Under the pieces are notes generated by a model. That model was not told the DNA's origin. It saw only the letters and a list, made by a program, of their open reading frames with translations, and searched no databases. A stretch of 64,000 nt of DNA, from NCBI GenBank assembly GCA_902788555.1, contig CADAKQ010000008.1:1-64000 (forward strand), written 5' to 3'. The stretch's first letter is position 1, and every line of letters starts with the position of its first letter. The position numbers were made by a program, and so were the translations under genes. This stretch comes from an uncultured Lachnospiraceae bacterium (GTDB taxonomy: Bacteria; Bacillota; Clostridia; Lachnospirales; Lachnospiraceae). Below, one piece after another: positions 36,105 to 44,390 of the stretch.

Positions 36105-36135
36105 TTTTGTGGAGAAAATAGTTTTGTGGCGAAAT
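36102..36135 (+). repeat. 17-bp tandem duplication starting at the leuS stop codon
   Basis: TAGTTTTGTGGAGAAAA (36102-36118) is followed by TAGTTTTGTGGCGAAAT (36119-36135). The first three bases are the leuS stop codon. Confidence 0.85.
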
Positions 36136-36300
36136 AACGAGGAAAGGTGGTATTGTGCTTGCACAAATACCACTTTGACGAGAAAACGCATCGAGCTGAA
36201 AAGCGAGATGGCGAAATAACGAGGAAAGGTGGTATTGTGCTTGCACAAATACCACTTTGACGAGAAAACGCATCGAGCTGAAAAGCGAGATGGCGAAATA
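36128..36300. repeat. 82-bp tandem repeat (2.1 copies) with internal hairpin
   Basis: Units at 36128-36209 and 36210-36291 look identical, and a third begins at 36292. Each contains a hairpin GTGGTATTGTG/CACAAATACCAC with a TTG-sized loop and one bulge. Perfect identity points to a recent duplication. Confidence 0.9.
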
Positions 36301-36315
36301 GTATTATGTAAACCT

Positions 36316-36360
36316 AATACGGACTAAATCTGATAAAGAACTGATTTAGTCCGTATTTTT
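36316..36360 (+). terminator. Terminator after leuS (first palindrome of the array)
   Basis: AATACGGACTAAATC pairs perfectly with GATTTAGTCCGTATT around a 12-base loop and is followed by TTTT. Confidence 0.75.
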
Positions 36361-36570
36361 TATTGGAGTATACAGACTAAAAATGATAAAGAGTAGATTT
36401 AGTCCGTATACTTTATGGATTAATACAGACTAATTTTGATGAAGTGTTAATTTAGTCCGTATGATTTAAGAAAGGAGTACAGACTAAATTGAAGAAAGGG
36501 TTATTTTAGTCTGTATGTTTGGAAAAATGGTACGGACTAAATTAGGTTGAGTGGAGATTTAGTCTGAAGA
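36316..36570. repeat. Array of five related palindromes (ACGGACTAAA family)
   Basis: Five hairpins with arms TACRGACTAAA and TTTAGTCYGTA begin near 36316, 36367, 36422, 36477 and 36529, spaced 51-55 bases. Loops and flanks differ. The first is a perfect 15-bp stem followed by a T run (36316-36360) and can act as the leuS-side terminator. The fifth is degraded. No gene lies in this stretch. Confidence 0.85.
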
Positions 36571-36595
36571 CTTAAAAAAGGGATAAGTGAGAATT

Positions 36596-36783
36596 GGCTA
36601 ACAGAAACATAAAAAGACTCCGATTTATAGCCAAAATAGAAAGATAGATAGCGGAAACAGTAGGAATCGGCTAACAGAAACATAAAAAAGGCTCCGATTT
36701 ATAGCCAAAATAGAAAGATAGATAGAGGAACAGTAGAAATTGGCTAACAGAAACATAAAAAAGACTCCGATTTATAGCCAAAC
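36596..36783. repeat. 73-bp tandem repeat (2.6 copies) with TTGGCTA/TAGCCAA arms
   Basis: Units begin with GGCTAACAGAAACATAAAAA at 36596, 36669 and 36742. Each contains inverted arms (TTGGCTA and TAGCCAA) enclosing about 30 bases. They are unrelated in sequence to the two preceding repeat families. No coding potential is seen between 36105 and 36860. Confidence 0.88.
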
Positions 36784-36794
36784 GGACGTGTCAT

Positions 36795-36833
36795 TGTTTC
36801 TTTCAAAAACAGTGCTTTTATGGTATGGTAGAT
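36795..36833 (+). promoter_or_regulatory. Promoter-like module A (shared with 38807-38845)
   Basis: TGTTTCTTTCAAAAACAGTG ... TGGTATGGTAG. An extended -10 (TGGTATGGT) lies behind a TTTCAA-like -35. Almost the same module lies upstream of the membrane protein gene at 38887. Confidence 0.5.
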
Positions 36834-36874
36834 GAGAAATTGAATGTAAATTGAGCTATTAGATGGAGGAGCAT

Positions 36875-37225
36875 ATGATTTTTGTAGGAATAAGCAGGGT
36901 GTTCTCAACTAAAAACAATCAGCAATATGAAGCAATCGGTGCGTTCTGGGATGAATTGTCTGAGAAATACGGAAGAGAGAACTTAAGAGGCCTTGGTTAT
37001 AATTGGAGTTTGGATACGATTGAATATGTAATAGGATTAAAAGATGGTGAAATTGAAAGTGCGAATTGTAGTGTTGATTTACCTGATGCCGGGTGGAACT
37101 CTGTCGCGGGTAAGACGGCAGATTTGGATTTGATTTATATGAAAATATATGCCGATGGTAATCTTAAATATGAAATTGAATCTTTTAATGATGATGGAGA
37201 ATGTGAAATATTATATTACAGGTAA
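36875..37225 (+). CDS. GyrI-like/effector-binding domain protein
   Basis: A 116-aa single-domain protein resembling the GyrI-like (AraC effector-binding, SOUL-like) fold: strands FVGISRVFSTKN, a helix AIGAFWDELSEKYG, then IEYVIGLKDGE and later strands. Stand-alone members bind small molecules or act as accessory regulators; here no DNA-binding part is attached. The ATG at 36875 is preferred because GGAGGA lies just before it. The upstream ATG at 36863 overlaps that site. Family assignment is moderate. Confidence 0.65.
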   Translation: MIFVGISRVFSTKNNQQYEAIGAFWDELSEKYGRENLRGLGYNWSLDTIEYVIGLKDGEIESANCSVDLPDAGWNSVAGKTADLDLIYMKIYADGNLKYEIESFNDDGECEILYYR

Positions 37226-37280
37226 GTGATAGTTTTAAAAGGTGTCACGTGGACAGGCATCTTGTTACACTTTTAAGTTA

Positions 37281-37328
37281 AAGAAGCTGTCGCAATGATG
37301 AATTAATCATCTGTTGCGACAGCTTCTT
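37281..37328. terminator. Bidirectional terminator overlapping the 3' end of the second AI-2E gene
   Basis: AAGAAGCTGTCGCAA pairs with TTGCGACAGCTTCTT. An inner ATGAT/ATCAT stem adds to it. A and T runs flank it on both sides, so it serves convergent transcripts. Confidence 0.85.
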
Positions 37329-38622
37329 TTTTAATAGCTTCAACAGCTTCGTTTCCGGCTCTTTTTCTATAATCATCTTTTATAAGCTTATATACGGTTG
37401 CTGTTACAGGTACGCTGCACATGATACCAACGATGCCAAATAAACCGCCAAATACTGTGACTGCGGCTAGTACCCACATTCCCGGAAGATCAACTCTGTT
37501 TCCGACAACACGCGGATAGATGATGTTATTGTCAATCTGTTGCAGAGCGATGATGAAAATAAGGAAAATAAGTGCTTTTATCGGTGATACCATGAGTATG
37601 AAAAATGCAGAGATCCCCATACCAAGAAAGGCACCTATGACAGGAATCAAAGCAAAAAATGCAATGATTACACCGGATGTTACGGCATAAGGAAGCTGTA
37701 AAAGGAGCATTCCAATAATACACAATCCGCCTAAAATACACGCATCGGTTGCCTGTGCAACTATAAAGTTACGGAAGTTGGTTCCAAGCAAGCTAATCAG
37801 TGAAAGGACTTTTTCACTGGCAGGAACATAGGTCTTAATTAGACCGGTACATTGTCTTGAAAGCTTTTCTTTATCAACCAGAATATATATCGAAAAGAAA
37901 ATTCCTATACCGAGATTGGCGATAACCGAAATGATTGCTCCGGCTGAATTAACCAAAAGGCTCATGGCACCGCTTGCACCATTTATCACAAAGCTTCCCA
38001 GTCCCTGAACTGTGCTTTCAATGTTTTCCGAGGATGGCATGGAATTAAGAAGAGTACCGGCATATTTACCGATATATTTGTTACTCTTTAATTCATTAAG
38101 CATCTTAGGAAGATTATCGCTCAATGATTTAATCATAAGAGAAATGCTGTTTATAAGCTCAGGTATAATAAAATTAATTATACCGACTAAAATCAGAATT
38201 AGTGTAAGCAGGGAGGTAGTAAGCCCTATTGCTCTTAGTACACCATGCTTTATCCTGCCTTTAAAGAGTTTGGAAAGTCCCTTTTCATATGAGGTCATAA
38301 TAATATTTACCAGAAAAGCTATAATCATACCGATAATAAGTCCTGATGATGCGCTTAAGAAAAGACCTATAAAGTGAACGGCATTATCCCAGTATTTGAA
38401 GATTATAAACATAACAAGGACACAAATACAAATAGGAATGTATCGTTTCACCTTGTGGGTGTTACCTTTTAATGTACTTTCTATATTGTTGTCTGTTGAG
38501 GTATTTTTTTCATTAATAGTATCTTCTGAATTATTGTTTTCTAAATTGTTATTATGAGTATTATCTTTTTGAGCATTACTGTTTTTGGTATTACTATTTT
38601 TATTATTTGAATTAGCTGGCAT
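37303..38622 (-). CDS. AI-2E family transporter (second paralogue)
   Basis: A 439-aa permease of the AI-2E/PerM family with about eight membrane helices (ISVIANLGIGIFFSIYILVD, FFALIPVIGAFLGMG, LQQIDNNIIYPRVVGNRVDL). Unlike the copy at 30938, its hydrophilic extension is at the N-terminus: the first 60 residues are mostly Asn, Ser, Thr and Asp and look disordered. The two copies share the family core but are clearly diverged. Monocistronic. Confidence 0.9.
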   Translation of the reverse strand: MPANSNNKNSNTKNSNAQKDNTHNNNLENNNSEDTINEKNTSTDNNIESTLKGNTHKVKRYIPICICVLVMFIIFKYWDNAVHFIGLFLSASSGLIIGMIIAFLVNIIMTSYEKGLSKLFKGRIKHGVLRAIGLTTSLLTLILILVGIINFIIPELINSISLMIKSLSDNLPKMLNELKSNKYIGKYAGTLLNSMPSSENIESTVQGLGSFVINGASGAMSLLVNSAGAIISVIANLGIGIFFSIYILVDKEKLSRQCTGLIKTYVPASEKVLSLISLLGTNFRNFIVAQATDACILGGLCIIGMLLLQLPYAVTSGVIIAFFALIPVIGAFLGMGISAFFILMVSPIKALIFLIFIIALQQIDNNIIYPRVVGNRVDLPGMWVLAAVTVFGGLFGIVGIMCSVPVTATVYKLIKDDYRKRAGNEAVEAIKKEAVATDD

Positions 38623-38806
38623 AACTAAGCTCCTTATATATTCTCTTGTTTACTGTTTCTATTGTATCTTATAAGCTCGTACAGGAAAAATATAGATTTT
38701 TTAATAATACTTATCCTTTTATATTATTGAACAGTACATTAAATATTATAGCCGATTATTTTGCTTGTCAAGAAAAATGCATTGATTTATTCTTTCAAAC
38801 AGCTAA

Positions 38807-38845
38807 TGTTTCTTTTCAAAAATGCAGTTTTGTGGTATGGTAGTT
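38807..38845 (+). promoter_or_regulatory. Promoter-like module B (twin of 36795-36833)
   Basis: TGTTTCTTTTCAAAAATGCA ... GTGGTATGGTAG. It has the same -35-like and extended -10 sequences as module A, about 40 bases before the start of the 38887 gene. Confidence 0.5.
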
Positions 38846-38886
38846 ATAAATTTTACTGACAGATTATAAATCTTGGGAGGCAGATT

Positions 38887-39375
38887 ATGATATTGGCTAT
38901 TATCGAAAGCTTTGTACTTAATTTTGTTTTATTGCTTGTGTGTGTTATCAATATACAAAATGGTGCTGTAGGAGGTGTTCACTACTACGAACAACCGGTC
39001 AAAGACCGTGTCGTTGAGTTGGGATTAATCACAGAAAAGGAAATTAAGCGGAATTATTCTGTTTCAGGACTTGTATTTGTGTTGGTACTTCTTATAATAG
39101 CTCCGTTAATGGTATTTTGTGTAAATGGAGCAGATACATTTTTTGAAGGTTTTATTCAGCTTACCGTAATGTATCTTTTATGTGGACTGTTTGATCGCGT
39201 GTTTATTGACTGGTACTGGGTAGGACACACGAAAGCGTGGTTGATTCCGGGAACAGAAGATTTAATGCCATATATCCATAAGAAGACATGGCTTATAAAA
39301 ATAATAAGTACAATCATAGGATATCCTTTATTTGCAGCATTGATTTCGTGGATAGTTATATTAATAATCAAATAG
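38887..39375 (+). CDS. Unknown four-TM membrane protein
   Basis: A 162-aa membrane protein with helices at about 3-22, 58-80, 88-108 and 138-160. Between helices 3 and 4 is a conserved-looking DWYWVGHTKAWLIPGTED loop. I do not know a function. GGGAGG precedes the ATG. Its promoter matches the one ahead of the GyrI-like gene. Confidence 0.75.
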   Translation: MILAIIESFVLNFVLLLVCVINIQNGAVGGVHYYEQPVKDRVVELGLITEKEIKRNYSVSGLVFVLVLLIIAPLMVFCVNGADTFFEGFIQLTVMYLLCGLFDRVFIDWYWVGHTKAWLIPGTEDLMPYIHKKTWLIKIISTIIGYPLFAALISWIVILIIK

Positions 39376-39474
39376 TGTTAATTTGATTTCATAGAGCGGT
39401 CATTTGATGAACTCTGATGAATGATAATGATTAAATAAATTGTTTTTTCGATATTTAAGTAGGAGGCAGATAAT

Positions 39475-39738
39475 TTGGTTTCTAATAAGCAGTATGCAAA
39501 GAAAAGACATATTGATGCACTTATGGTTTGTGTAGACAAAGATTGTCAGGGCAAAGGAGTTGCGACAGAGCTTATAGAATTTGCAAAAAGTATGGCTGAT
39601 GCGGACGGGCTGCCACTTTTATTTGATACGGATATGAAAGAGTATGCCGAAATGTATCAGCATTTTGGATGTGAACTTTATAATAGTGTAACTGCTGATA
39701 ATGGAGTGACAAGATATAGTTTGTGTTATAAGAAATAG
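39475..39738 (+). CDS. Short GNAT acetyltransferase, C-terminal part only
   Basis: An 87-aa frame opening with TTG after a perfect AGGAGG (39461-39466). It contains GNAT motif A (DALMVCVDKDCQGKGVATEL, acetyl-CoA loop QGKGVA) and motif B (EMYQHFGCEL), but lacks the 60-100 N-terminal residues of a complete GNAT. It is either a truncated remnant that kept or gained a ribosome site, or a minimal GNAT. Catalysis is doubtful. Confidence 0.6.
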   Translation: MVSNKQYAKKRHIDALMVCVDKDCQGKGVATELIEFAKSMADADGLPLLFDTDMKEYAEMYQHFGCELYNSVTADNGVTRYSLCYKK

Positions 39739-39766
39739 TGATGAATTAAAGGAGAGACATTTTTAT

Positions 39767-40141
39767 ATGTATGAAGATTTTCAATTCAATGAAGCGTATA
39801 ATGGAGATGCTATCACGGAAATAGATGGCATTAAATTACCACAAAGTTATATTGAGTTTATGAATGAACATAACGGTGGTGAAGGGGATATCGGAGAAAC
39901 GTGGCTGGTGCTTTATAGACTTGAGGAACTACAGGAAATAAACGATGATTATGATGTAAATGAGTTTTTGCCGAATCATATTATCATTGGCAGTAATGGC
40001 GGAGAAGAGTTTTACGGCATTGATTCAAACGGGCAATTTTTTAATGTTCCGTCAATGATGGATGAACAGGATGTAACTGTTTTATGTGATGATATGAAGG
40101 ATTTTTTTGAAAAGGTTAATGAGTTTTGGAGGAGTTTGTAG
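39767..40141 (+). CDS. SMI1/KNR4 (SUKH) family protein
   Basis: A 124-aa acidic protein with the SUKH signature: KLPQSYIEFMNEHNGGEGDI, then a middle strand HIIIGSNGGEEFYGID and a C-terminal helix. In bacteria SUKH proteins are typically immunity proteins for contact-dependent or polymorphic toxins. No toxin gene is adjacent, so this may be an orphan immunity gene. A good GGAG site and a 28-base gap from the GNAT fragment suggest co-transcription. Confidence 0.85.
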   Translation: MYEDFQFNEAYNGDAITEIDGIKLPQSYIEFMNEHNGGEGDIGETWLVLYRLEELQEINDDYDVNEFLPNHIIIGSNGGEEFYGIDSNGQFFNVPSMMDEQDVTVLCDDMKDFFEKVNEFWRSL

Positions 40142-40172
40142 TTTTTTACAAAAGTGTTTTAGGAGGTAACGT

Positions 40173-40652
40173 ATGTTTTTAGCAATTAGCGGTTCAAATC
40201 TTTTTATTATTTACATGATTGTAATTTTTGTAATTGCATTTATAACTGCAAAGAATTTAATTAAAAAAAATAAAATATCAAAAAAGAACAGCGAAGAAAA
40301 AATGGGTGAATTAAATGCTTTTATTTTACAGTATGAGGCATCCAAAAAGGTTGCGGCAGAGAAAGAAAAAGCAGATGAAGAAAAAGATGATAAGCAGCCT
40401 ACAAAGTATAATCAAAATGAGGATAACAAGGAAGCAGATAAGCAACCTGAAAAGCAAACCGAAAATCAACCTGAGAAAGAGCAAGCTGATAAACGGAAAG
40501 AAGCTGAGTCAAACAATACTGCTGAAAAAAATTTAGATATTGAAACCATTGTACGTATCAATGCACTTTATCACGATGCGGAAATGTCTGTTGAACAGAT
40601 TTCAAGTAAGACAGGAGTTTCAATAGAGCAGATAAAAAAGGTTATAGGATAA
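40173..40652 (+). CDS. Membrane-anchored protein with charged linker and HTH-like tail
   Basis: A 159-aa protein: an N-terminal transmembrane helix (about 8-27), a long Lys/Glu/Gln-rich linker (40-118) and a C-terminal segment IETIVRINALYHDAEMSVEQ followed by ISSKTGVSIEQIKKVIG. The last part looks like a helix-turn-helix of the kind that could contact DNA from the membrane. No family name is known to me. Confidence 0.7.
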   Translation: MFLAISGSNLFIIYMIVIFVIAFITAKNLIKKNKISKKNSEEKMGELNAFILQYEASKKVAAEKEKADEEKDDKQPTKYNQNEDNKEADKQPEKQTENQPEKEQADKRKEAESNNTAEKNLDIETIVRINALYHDAEMSVEQISSKTGVSIEQIKKVIG

Positions 40653-40672
40653 AATTTATAAAGGAATTAATT

Positions 40673-41167
40673 ATGGCAGAAGATTCAAAAAAGGTTAAAC
40701 ATCCGTTTCCGCCGCTTTATGATGAGAACTCACAAATTCTGATATTGGGAAGCTTTCCGTCCGTTAAGTCAAGAGAGGTAAAATTCTTTTACGGACATCC
40801 GCAGAACAGATTTTGGAAGGTGGTTGCAAATGTATTTGATGAGAAAATTCCTGAAACTATCGAGGATAAGAAAAGTCTTATTCTCAAGAATCATCTTGCA
40901 CTTTGGGATGTGATTTCGGAATGTGAGATTACGGGTTCATCGGATGCAAGCATTAAGAATGCGAAGGCTAATGATATAAGCAAAATTTTAAAGAATTCGT
41001 CAATTAAAAAAATAATTGTAAATGGAAAAACTGCCGAGAGGTTATATATCAAATATATTGAACCGGTTACAGGGATTAAAGCAGTGGTTATGCCGTCTAC
41101 AAGTCCTGCAAATGCAGCGTGGAGTCTGGACAGATTAATTGAGGCCTGGGCAGAAGAACTAACATAA
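40673..41167 (+). CDS. DNA-deoxyinosine glycosylase (UDG superfamily)
   Basis: A 164-aa DNA repair enzyme of the hypoxanthine/uracil-DNA glycosylase superfamily. Motif 1 is LGSFPSVKSREVKFFYGHPQNRFW and motif 2 is PSTSPANAAW. It should excise hypoxanthine formed by adenine deamination. It starts 20 bases after the preceding gene. Length and motifs are complete. Confidence 0.88.
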   Translation: MAEDSKKVKHPFPPLYDENSQILILGSFPSVKSREVKFFYGHPQNRFWKVVANVFDEKIPETIEDKKSLILKNHLALWDVISECEITGSSDASIKNAKANDISKILKNSSIKKIIVNGKTAERLYIKYIEPVTGIKAVVMPSTSPANAAWSLDRLIEAWAEELT

Positions 41168-41230
41168 ATTATTGTTTTACTACCTGAAAAATGATAAAAT
41201 TCAGGTAGTAATTTTTTTAGGAGATAAACG

Positions 41231-42328
41231 ATGAAAAGATTATTAAAAAATAAAAGCTTAATATTTCTTCTTTTATGCATCTTTGCTTTAGTGGGATGCG
41301 GTAAGAACAGGGATAAGAAGGATAATACAACAGATGAAACTATAAATGAAACGACAGAAGATATAATAGACAATACGACAGATGATACAACAACCGGATA
41401 TACAGAATACGATGATAATGATCCGATTATTCTTCGCATTGGAAGGCAACCCGGAGGAGATATGACTCTTGAGGAATTTGAGGCGGCGTCTGTTATGTAT
41501 GAGATATATTCATCCGGAAAGGCAACTTATAATAAATCCGATAAAGCAGTACAAATGAGTGATGAGGATTTTGAAAAGATAGTAACATTTTGTAATGATG
41601 TAATCAGTGGTGACGTTGAGATAGAAGAATATAACGGTGAGGATTTACCGTTCTATGATGTTACGGTTTATGATATAGATGGTAAGATGCATGGATTGAA
41701 TTCTTACAGTGACGGATGGATTGTGGGTTCGGATGAGATAATTAAAATCATAACAGGCTATTTTGAAGAGGATGTTCATGTTGATGATGCAAATAAAGAG
41801 AATGCTCCCGTAGATGATTCAGATAAAGATGCTGATACAGAAGAGGAATATAAATCTTGGTATGAGGTTTATGGTGCTAACAGAGGAATAAGCAATATTG
41901 ATGAGTTAAGTGAGGATTACAGCGTAGATGATGCGATAAATGATGGCTGCTTTGTTATAGGAGCAGCGAAGGTCTATAATGATAATCTCTATGAAGAATT
42001 CATGAAGAAATATGAAGACAAAGAGGAAGCCTATATCAGGGTTGTTCAAAGCACTACAGAGGGTGATGCCATAATATATGATATTTTTTATATCCCTGAA
42101 TCAAAGGAATGGATGGATGCGGTCTATCCTGACAGAGTAGATGTTGTGATAGATTCTACAAGAGATAAGTTTGCTACTGAAGATGAGAGGATGATTTTCA
42201 TGGAAAAATTTGATGGCATTGCAGAATATGAAAGTAATTCGAGCATTTATTGGGTTGCATACAGAGGTGATCCGGAGGATATAGATTTAGCAGGTAAAGA
42301 TACATTTGTTATTGCAATTATTAACTGA
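41231..42328 (+). CDS. Acidic lipoprotein of unknown function
   Basis: A 365-aa exported lipoprotein: basic start, hydrophobic stretch and lipobox ALVGC (Cys23), then a Thr/Asp-rich linker (25-60). Two alpha/beta segments follow, separated by another acidic linker (about 180-205). The first contains LRIGRQPGGDMTLEEFEAAS and the second IRVVQSTTEGDAIIYDIFYI. No known domain is recognised. AGGAG precedes the ATG. Confidence 0.8.
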   Translation: MKRLLKNKSLIFLLLCIFALVGCGKNRDKKDNTTDETINETTEDIIDNTTDDTTTGYTEYDDNDPIILRIGRQPGGDMTLEEFEAASVMYEIYSSGKATYNKSDKAVQMSDEDFEKIVTFCNDVISGDVEIEEYNGEDLPFYDVTVYDIDGKMHGLNSYSDGWIVGSDEIIKIITGYFEEDVHVDDANKENAPVDDSDKDADTEEEYKSWYEVYGANRGISNIDELSEDYSVDDAINDGCFVIGAAKVYNDNLYEEFMKKYEDKEEAYIRVVQSTTEGDAIIYDIFYIPESKEWMDAVYPDRVDVVIDSTRDKFATEDERMIFMEKFDGIAEYESNSSIYWVAYRGDPEDIDLAGKDTFVIAIIN

Positions 42329-42397
42329 TATAAGATGTAAATAATTATTAGAGTAAAACCTGAATTATGATTTGTATTTTTAGTGTAGGGAGATAAT

Positions 42398-42616
42398 ATG
42401 AGAAATTGCGAAAAATGTGGAGAATTATTAGGTGAGACTGTACAGGTTTGTCCGTATTGCGGGTTTAGTGCTACGGATAAAGAGATACGTGAGCTTAGAC
42501 ATGAACGTATAAAACGTGATATGGTTTATGAAGAATATGAACAGAAAATGAGAGATAGAAAAATGTATTCCAAAGGATTTTTTTGGGGTTTAGTATTTGG
42601 AAGAAGCAGAAGATAA
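42398..42616 (+). CDS. Zinc-ribbon protein
   Basis: A 72-aa protein with an N-terminal zinc ribbon (CEKCGELLGETVQVCPYCG), then a charged helix and a short hydrophobic-basic end (KGFFWGLVFGRSRR). The role is unknown; such small ribbons are common in Firmicutes. AGGGAG ribosome site upstream. Confidence 0.78.
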   Translation: MRNCEKCGELLGETVQVCPYCGFSATDKEIRELRHERIKRDMVYEEYEQKMRDRKMYSKGFFWGLVFGRSRR

Positions 42617-42646
42617 TTGGAAAAGTAAATATAAGGAGGCAAGAAA

Positions 42647-43543
42647 ATGGGATCAGTTTCAAAAGTTTATTTCACAAAAGAGATTTCACCGGAAAATGTA
42701 GTTCGATTATTTGATGTGCTTGGAAGAAAGCTTTCAGGAAGAGTAGCGGTTAAGGTTCACTCGGGAGAAGCCGGCAATCAGAATTTTCTTCATCCGGAAT
42801 TTTGGAAGCCTATGGTTGAGCATGTGGGTGGAACGGTTGTAGAATGTAACACCGCATATGAGGGTGAGAGGAATTCTACGGAAAAGCACAAGAAGCTTAT
42901 TTATAATCACGGCTGGAACAAGTATTTTGATGTGGATCTGATGGATGCTGAAGGTCCTGACATTGAAATTCCGATTAAGCGAAATGCGAAGCATTTAAAA
43001 TCAGATATTATGGGTAAGAACTTTCTTAATTATGATTCAATGCTTGTACTGTCACATTTCAAGGGACATCCTATGGGCGGTTACGGCGGAGCGCTTAAGC
43101 AGCTTTCTATCGGATGTGTATCCACCGCAGGCAAGGTAAATATTCACTCTGCCGGAAAATATGTCAAGACTAAGGAACAGGACATTGTCTGGGGAGATTT
43201 GCCGGAGCAGGATGCATTTTTGGAGTCTATGGCTGAGGCGGCATCTGCGGTTGTGGATCATTTTAAAGATAACATCGTTTATATAAATGTTATGGCCAAT
43301 ATGTCTGTTGACTGCGATTGCTGTGCGGTTGCTGAAGATCCTTGCCTTAAGGATATCGGAATTCTTGCTGCGACAGATCCTGTTGCGATAGACAGAGCGT
43401 GCATAGATTTGGTTATGCAAAGTAAGGACAGAGGAAGAGAGCATTTCCTTGAAAGAGTCACTTCAAGAAATGGAGAGCATACCATAGACGCAGCGTGTGA
43501 ATTGGGAATCGGTGTAAAAGAATATGAATTGATAGAAGTCTGA
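42647..43543 (+). CDS. DUF362 domain protein
   Basis: A 298-aa protein of the DUF362 family (VAVKVHSGEAGNQNFLHPEF, VLSHFKGHPMGGYGGALKQLSIG, then ATDPVAIDRACIDLV). The region around DCDCCAVAEDPCLKDIGI has several Cys residues but not a standard 2[4Fe-4S] ferredoxin pattern. Relatives are often fused to ferredoxin domains and thought to be redox-linked. AGGAGG precedes the ATG. Confidence 0.88.
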   Translation: MGSVSKVYFTKEISPENVVRLFDVLGRKLSGRVAVKVHSGEAGNQNFLHPEFWKPMVEHVGGTVVECNTAYEGERNSTEKHKKLIYNHGWNKYFDVDLMDAEGPDIEIPIKRNAKHLKSDIMGKNFLNYDSMLVLSHFKGHPMGGYGGALKQLSIGCVSTAGKVNIHSAGKYVKTKEQDIVWGDLPEQDAFLESMAEAASAVVDHFKDNIVYINVMANMSVDCDCCAVAEDPCLKDIGILAATDPVAIDRACIDLVMQSKDRGREHFLERVTSRNGEHTIDAACELGIGVKEYELIEV

Positions 43544-43618
43544 TGATATAAACATGTAGATTATAAATAGAACAAATCGTGATGCATTACTTGAAATAAA
43601 TGTTTAGTATTGGCTTAA

Positions 43619-43657
43619 AAGGTGTTGTAAGTAGAGACGCTTATAACGCCTTTTTGT
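43619..43657 (+). terminator. Terminator upstream of the TetR gene
   Basis: AAGGTGTTGTAAG pairs with CTTATAACGCCTT (two G-U pairs), followed by TTTTTG. Confidence 0.8.
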
Positions 43658-43661
43658 TTTG

Positions 43662-43718
43662 TTGACATATAATTAATATAATTATATAATTAATGTTATA
43701 TAACAAGCGTTATATAAC
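43662..43718 (+). promoter_or_regulatory. Consensus promoter and TetR operator
   Basis: TTGACA (43662-43667) and TATAAT (43685-43690) with a 17-base spacer match the housekeeping consensus exactly. Immediately downstream lie two copies of the palindrome GTTATATAAC (43695-43704 and 43709-43718) separated by AAGC. This places a 24-bp symmetric operator over the transcription start, as expected for autorepression by the TetR protein encoded next. Confidence 0.85.
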
Positions 43719-43732
43719 AAAAGGAGGTTGTT

Positions 43733-44299
43733 ATGCCACCAAAGGTTAAGATTAGTAAGGAAATGATTTTGGATGCCGGTTTTAAGATTATCCGTGAGGA
43801 AGGATACGAGCATTTTAATGTAAGAAGAATCGCTGAAGTCCTGCATTGTTCCACACAGCCGATTATGTATAATTTTAAGACTGTGGAGGAGATAAGAGCT
43901 GCTGTATATAAAATCGCAGATGATTTTCATACGGGATATATTATGCCGGATATGTCTGAAAAAGATAATCCGCTTCATAAGCTTGGGATGAATTACATAA
44001 GGTTTGGATATGAAGAAAAAAATCTGTTCAGATTTCTATTCCAGAGTAATGAGTTTTCAGAAAGTGATATCGGACAGTTGATTGATAATCCCGAAGCTTC
44101 ACCACTTGTTGGAATGGTTGCTGCGGTTGTCGGATGCGACATGGATGAGGCGAAGGATATATTTTTGGAGTTTTTCTGTGTGGTTCATGGATTTGCGAGC
44201 CTGCTTGCCAATAACTCCATGAATTATGATGAAAATATGGCAGATACGCTTTTGGCAAAAGTGTTTAAAGGAGTAATTGCGGCGAGAGATAAAAAATGA
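43733..44299 (+). CDS. TetR/AcrR family transcriptional regulator
   Basis: A 188-aa repressor. The N-terminal helix-turn-helix is MILDAGFKIIREEGYEHFNV, RRIAEVLHCSTQPIMYNFKT. The C-terminal ligand domain resembles the WHG type (ENLFRFLFQSNEF, then FFCVVHGFASLLANN). AGGAGG precedes the ATG. Upstream operator half-sites imply autoregulation. The next gene, a CPBP membrane protease, is a likely co-regulated partner. The final codons are repeated 55 bp downstream. Confidence 0.9.
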   Translation: MPPKVKISKEMILDAGFKIIREEGYEHFNVRRIAEVLHCSTQPIMYNFKTVEEIRAAVYKIADDFHTGYIMPDMSEKDNPLHKLGMNYIRFGYEEKNLFRFLFQSNEFSESDIGQLIDNPEASPLVGMVAAVVGCDMDEAKDIFLEFFCVVHGFASLLANNSMNYDENMADTLLAKVFKGVIAARDKK

Positions 44300-44353
44300 A
44301 AGCTATATGATATGGGGAAAGGTATTATGTTACACAGCAAGAGATAAAAAATG
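44285..44353 (+). repeat. Partial duplication of the TetR gene 3' end
   Basis: GAGATAAAAAATGA spans the last codons and stop at 44285-44298 and recurs at 44340-44353, 55 bases later, with similar flanks (AGCTATATGATATG against AGGTATGTGACATG). Confidence 0.7.
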
Positions 44354-44390
44354 ACAGGTATGTGACATGCTATGAGAGAGGGAGAATAAT

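Noticed and set aside
36316..36783. CRISPR-like array
   Set aside because: Units are palindromic with diverged copies and no unique spacers of constant size; no cas gene is in the window.
36128..36875. A further type III antitoxin array
   Set aside because: The following gene is GyrI-like rather than ToxN-like, and units are of three unrelated kinds with 51-82 bp periods.
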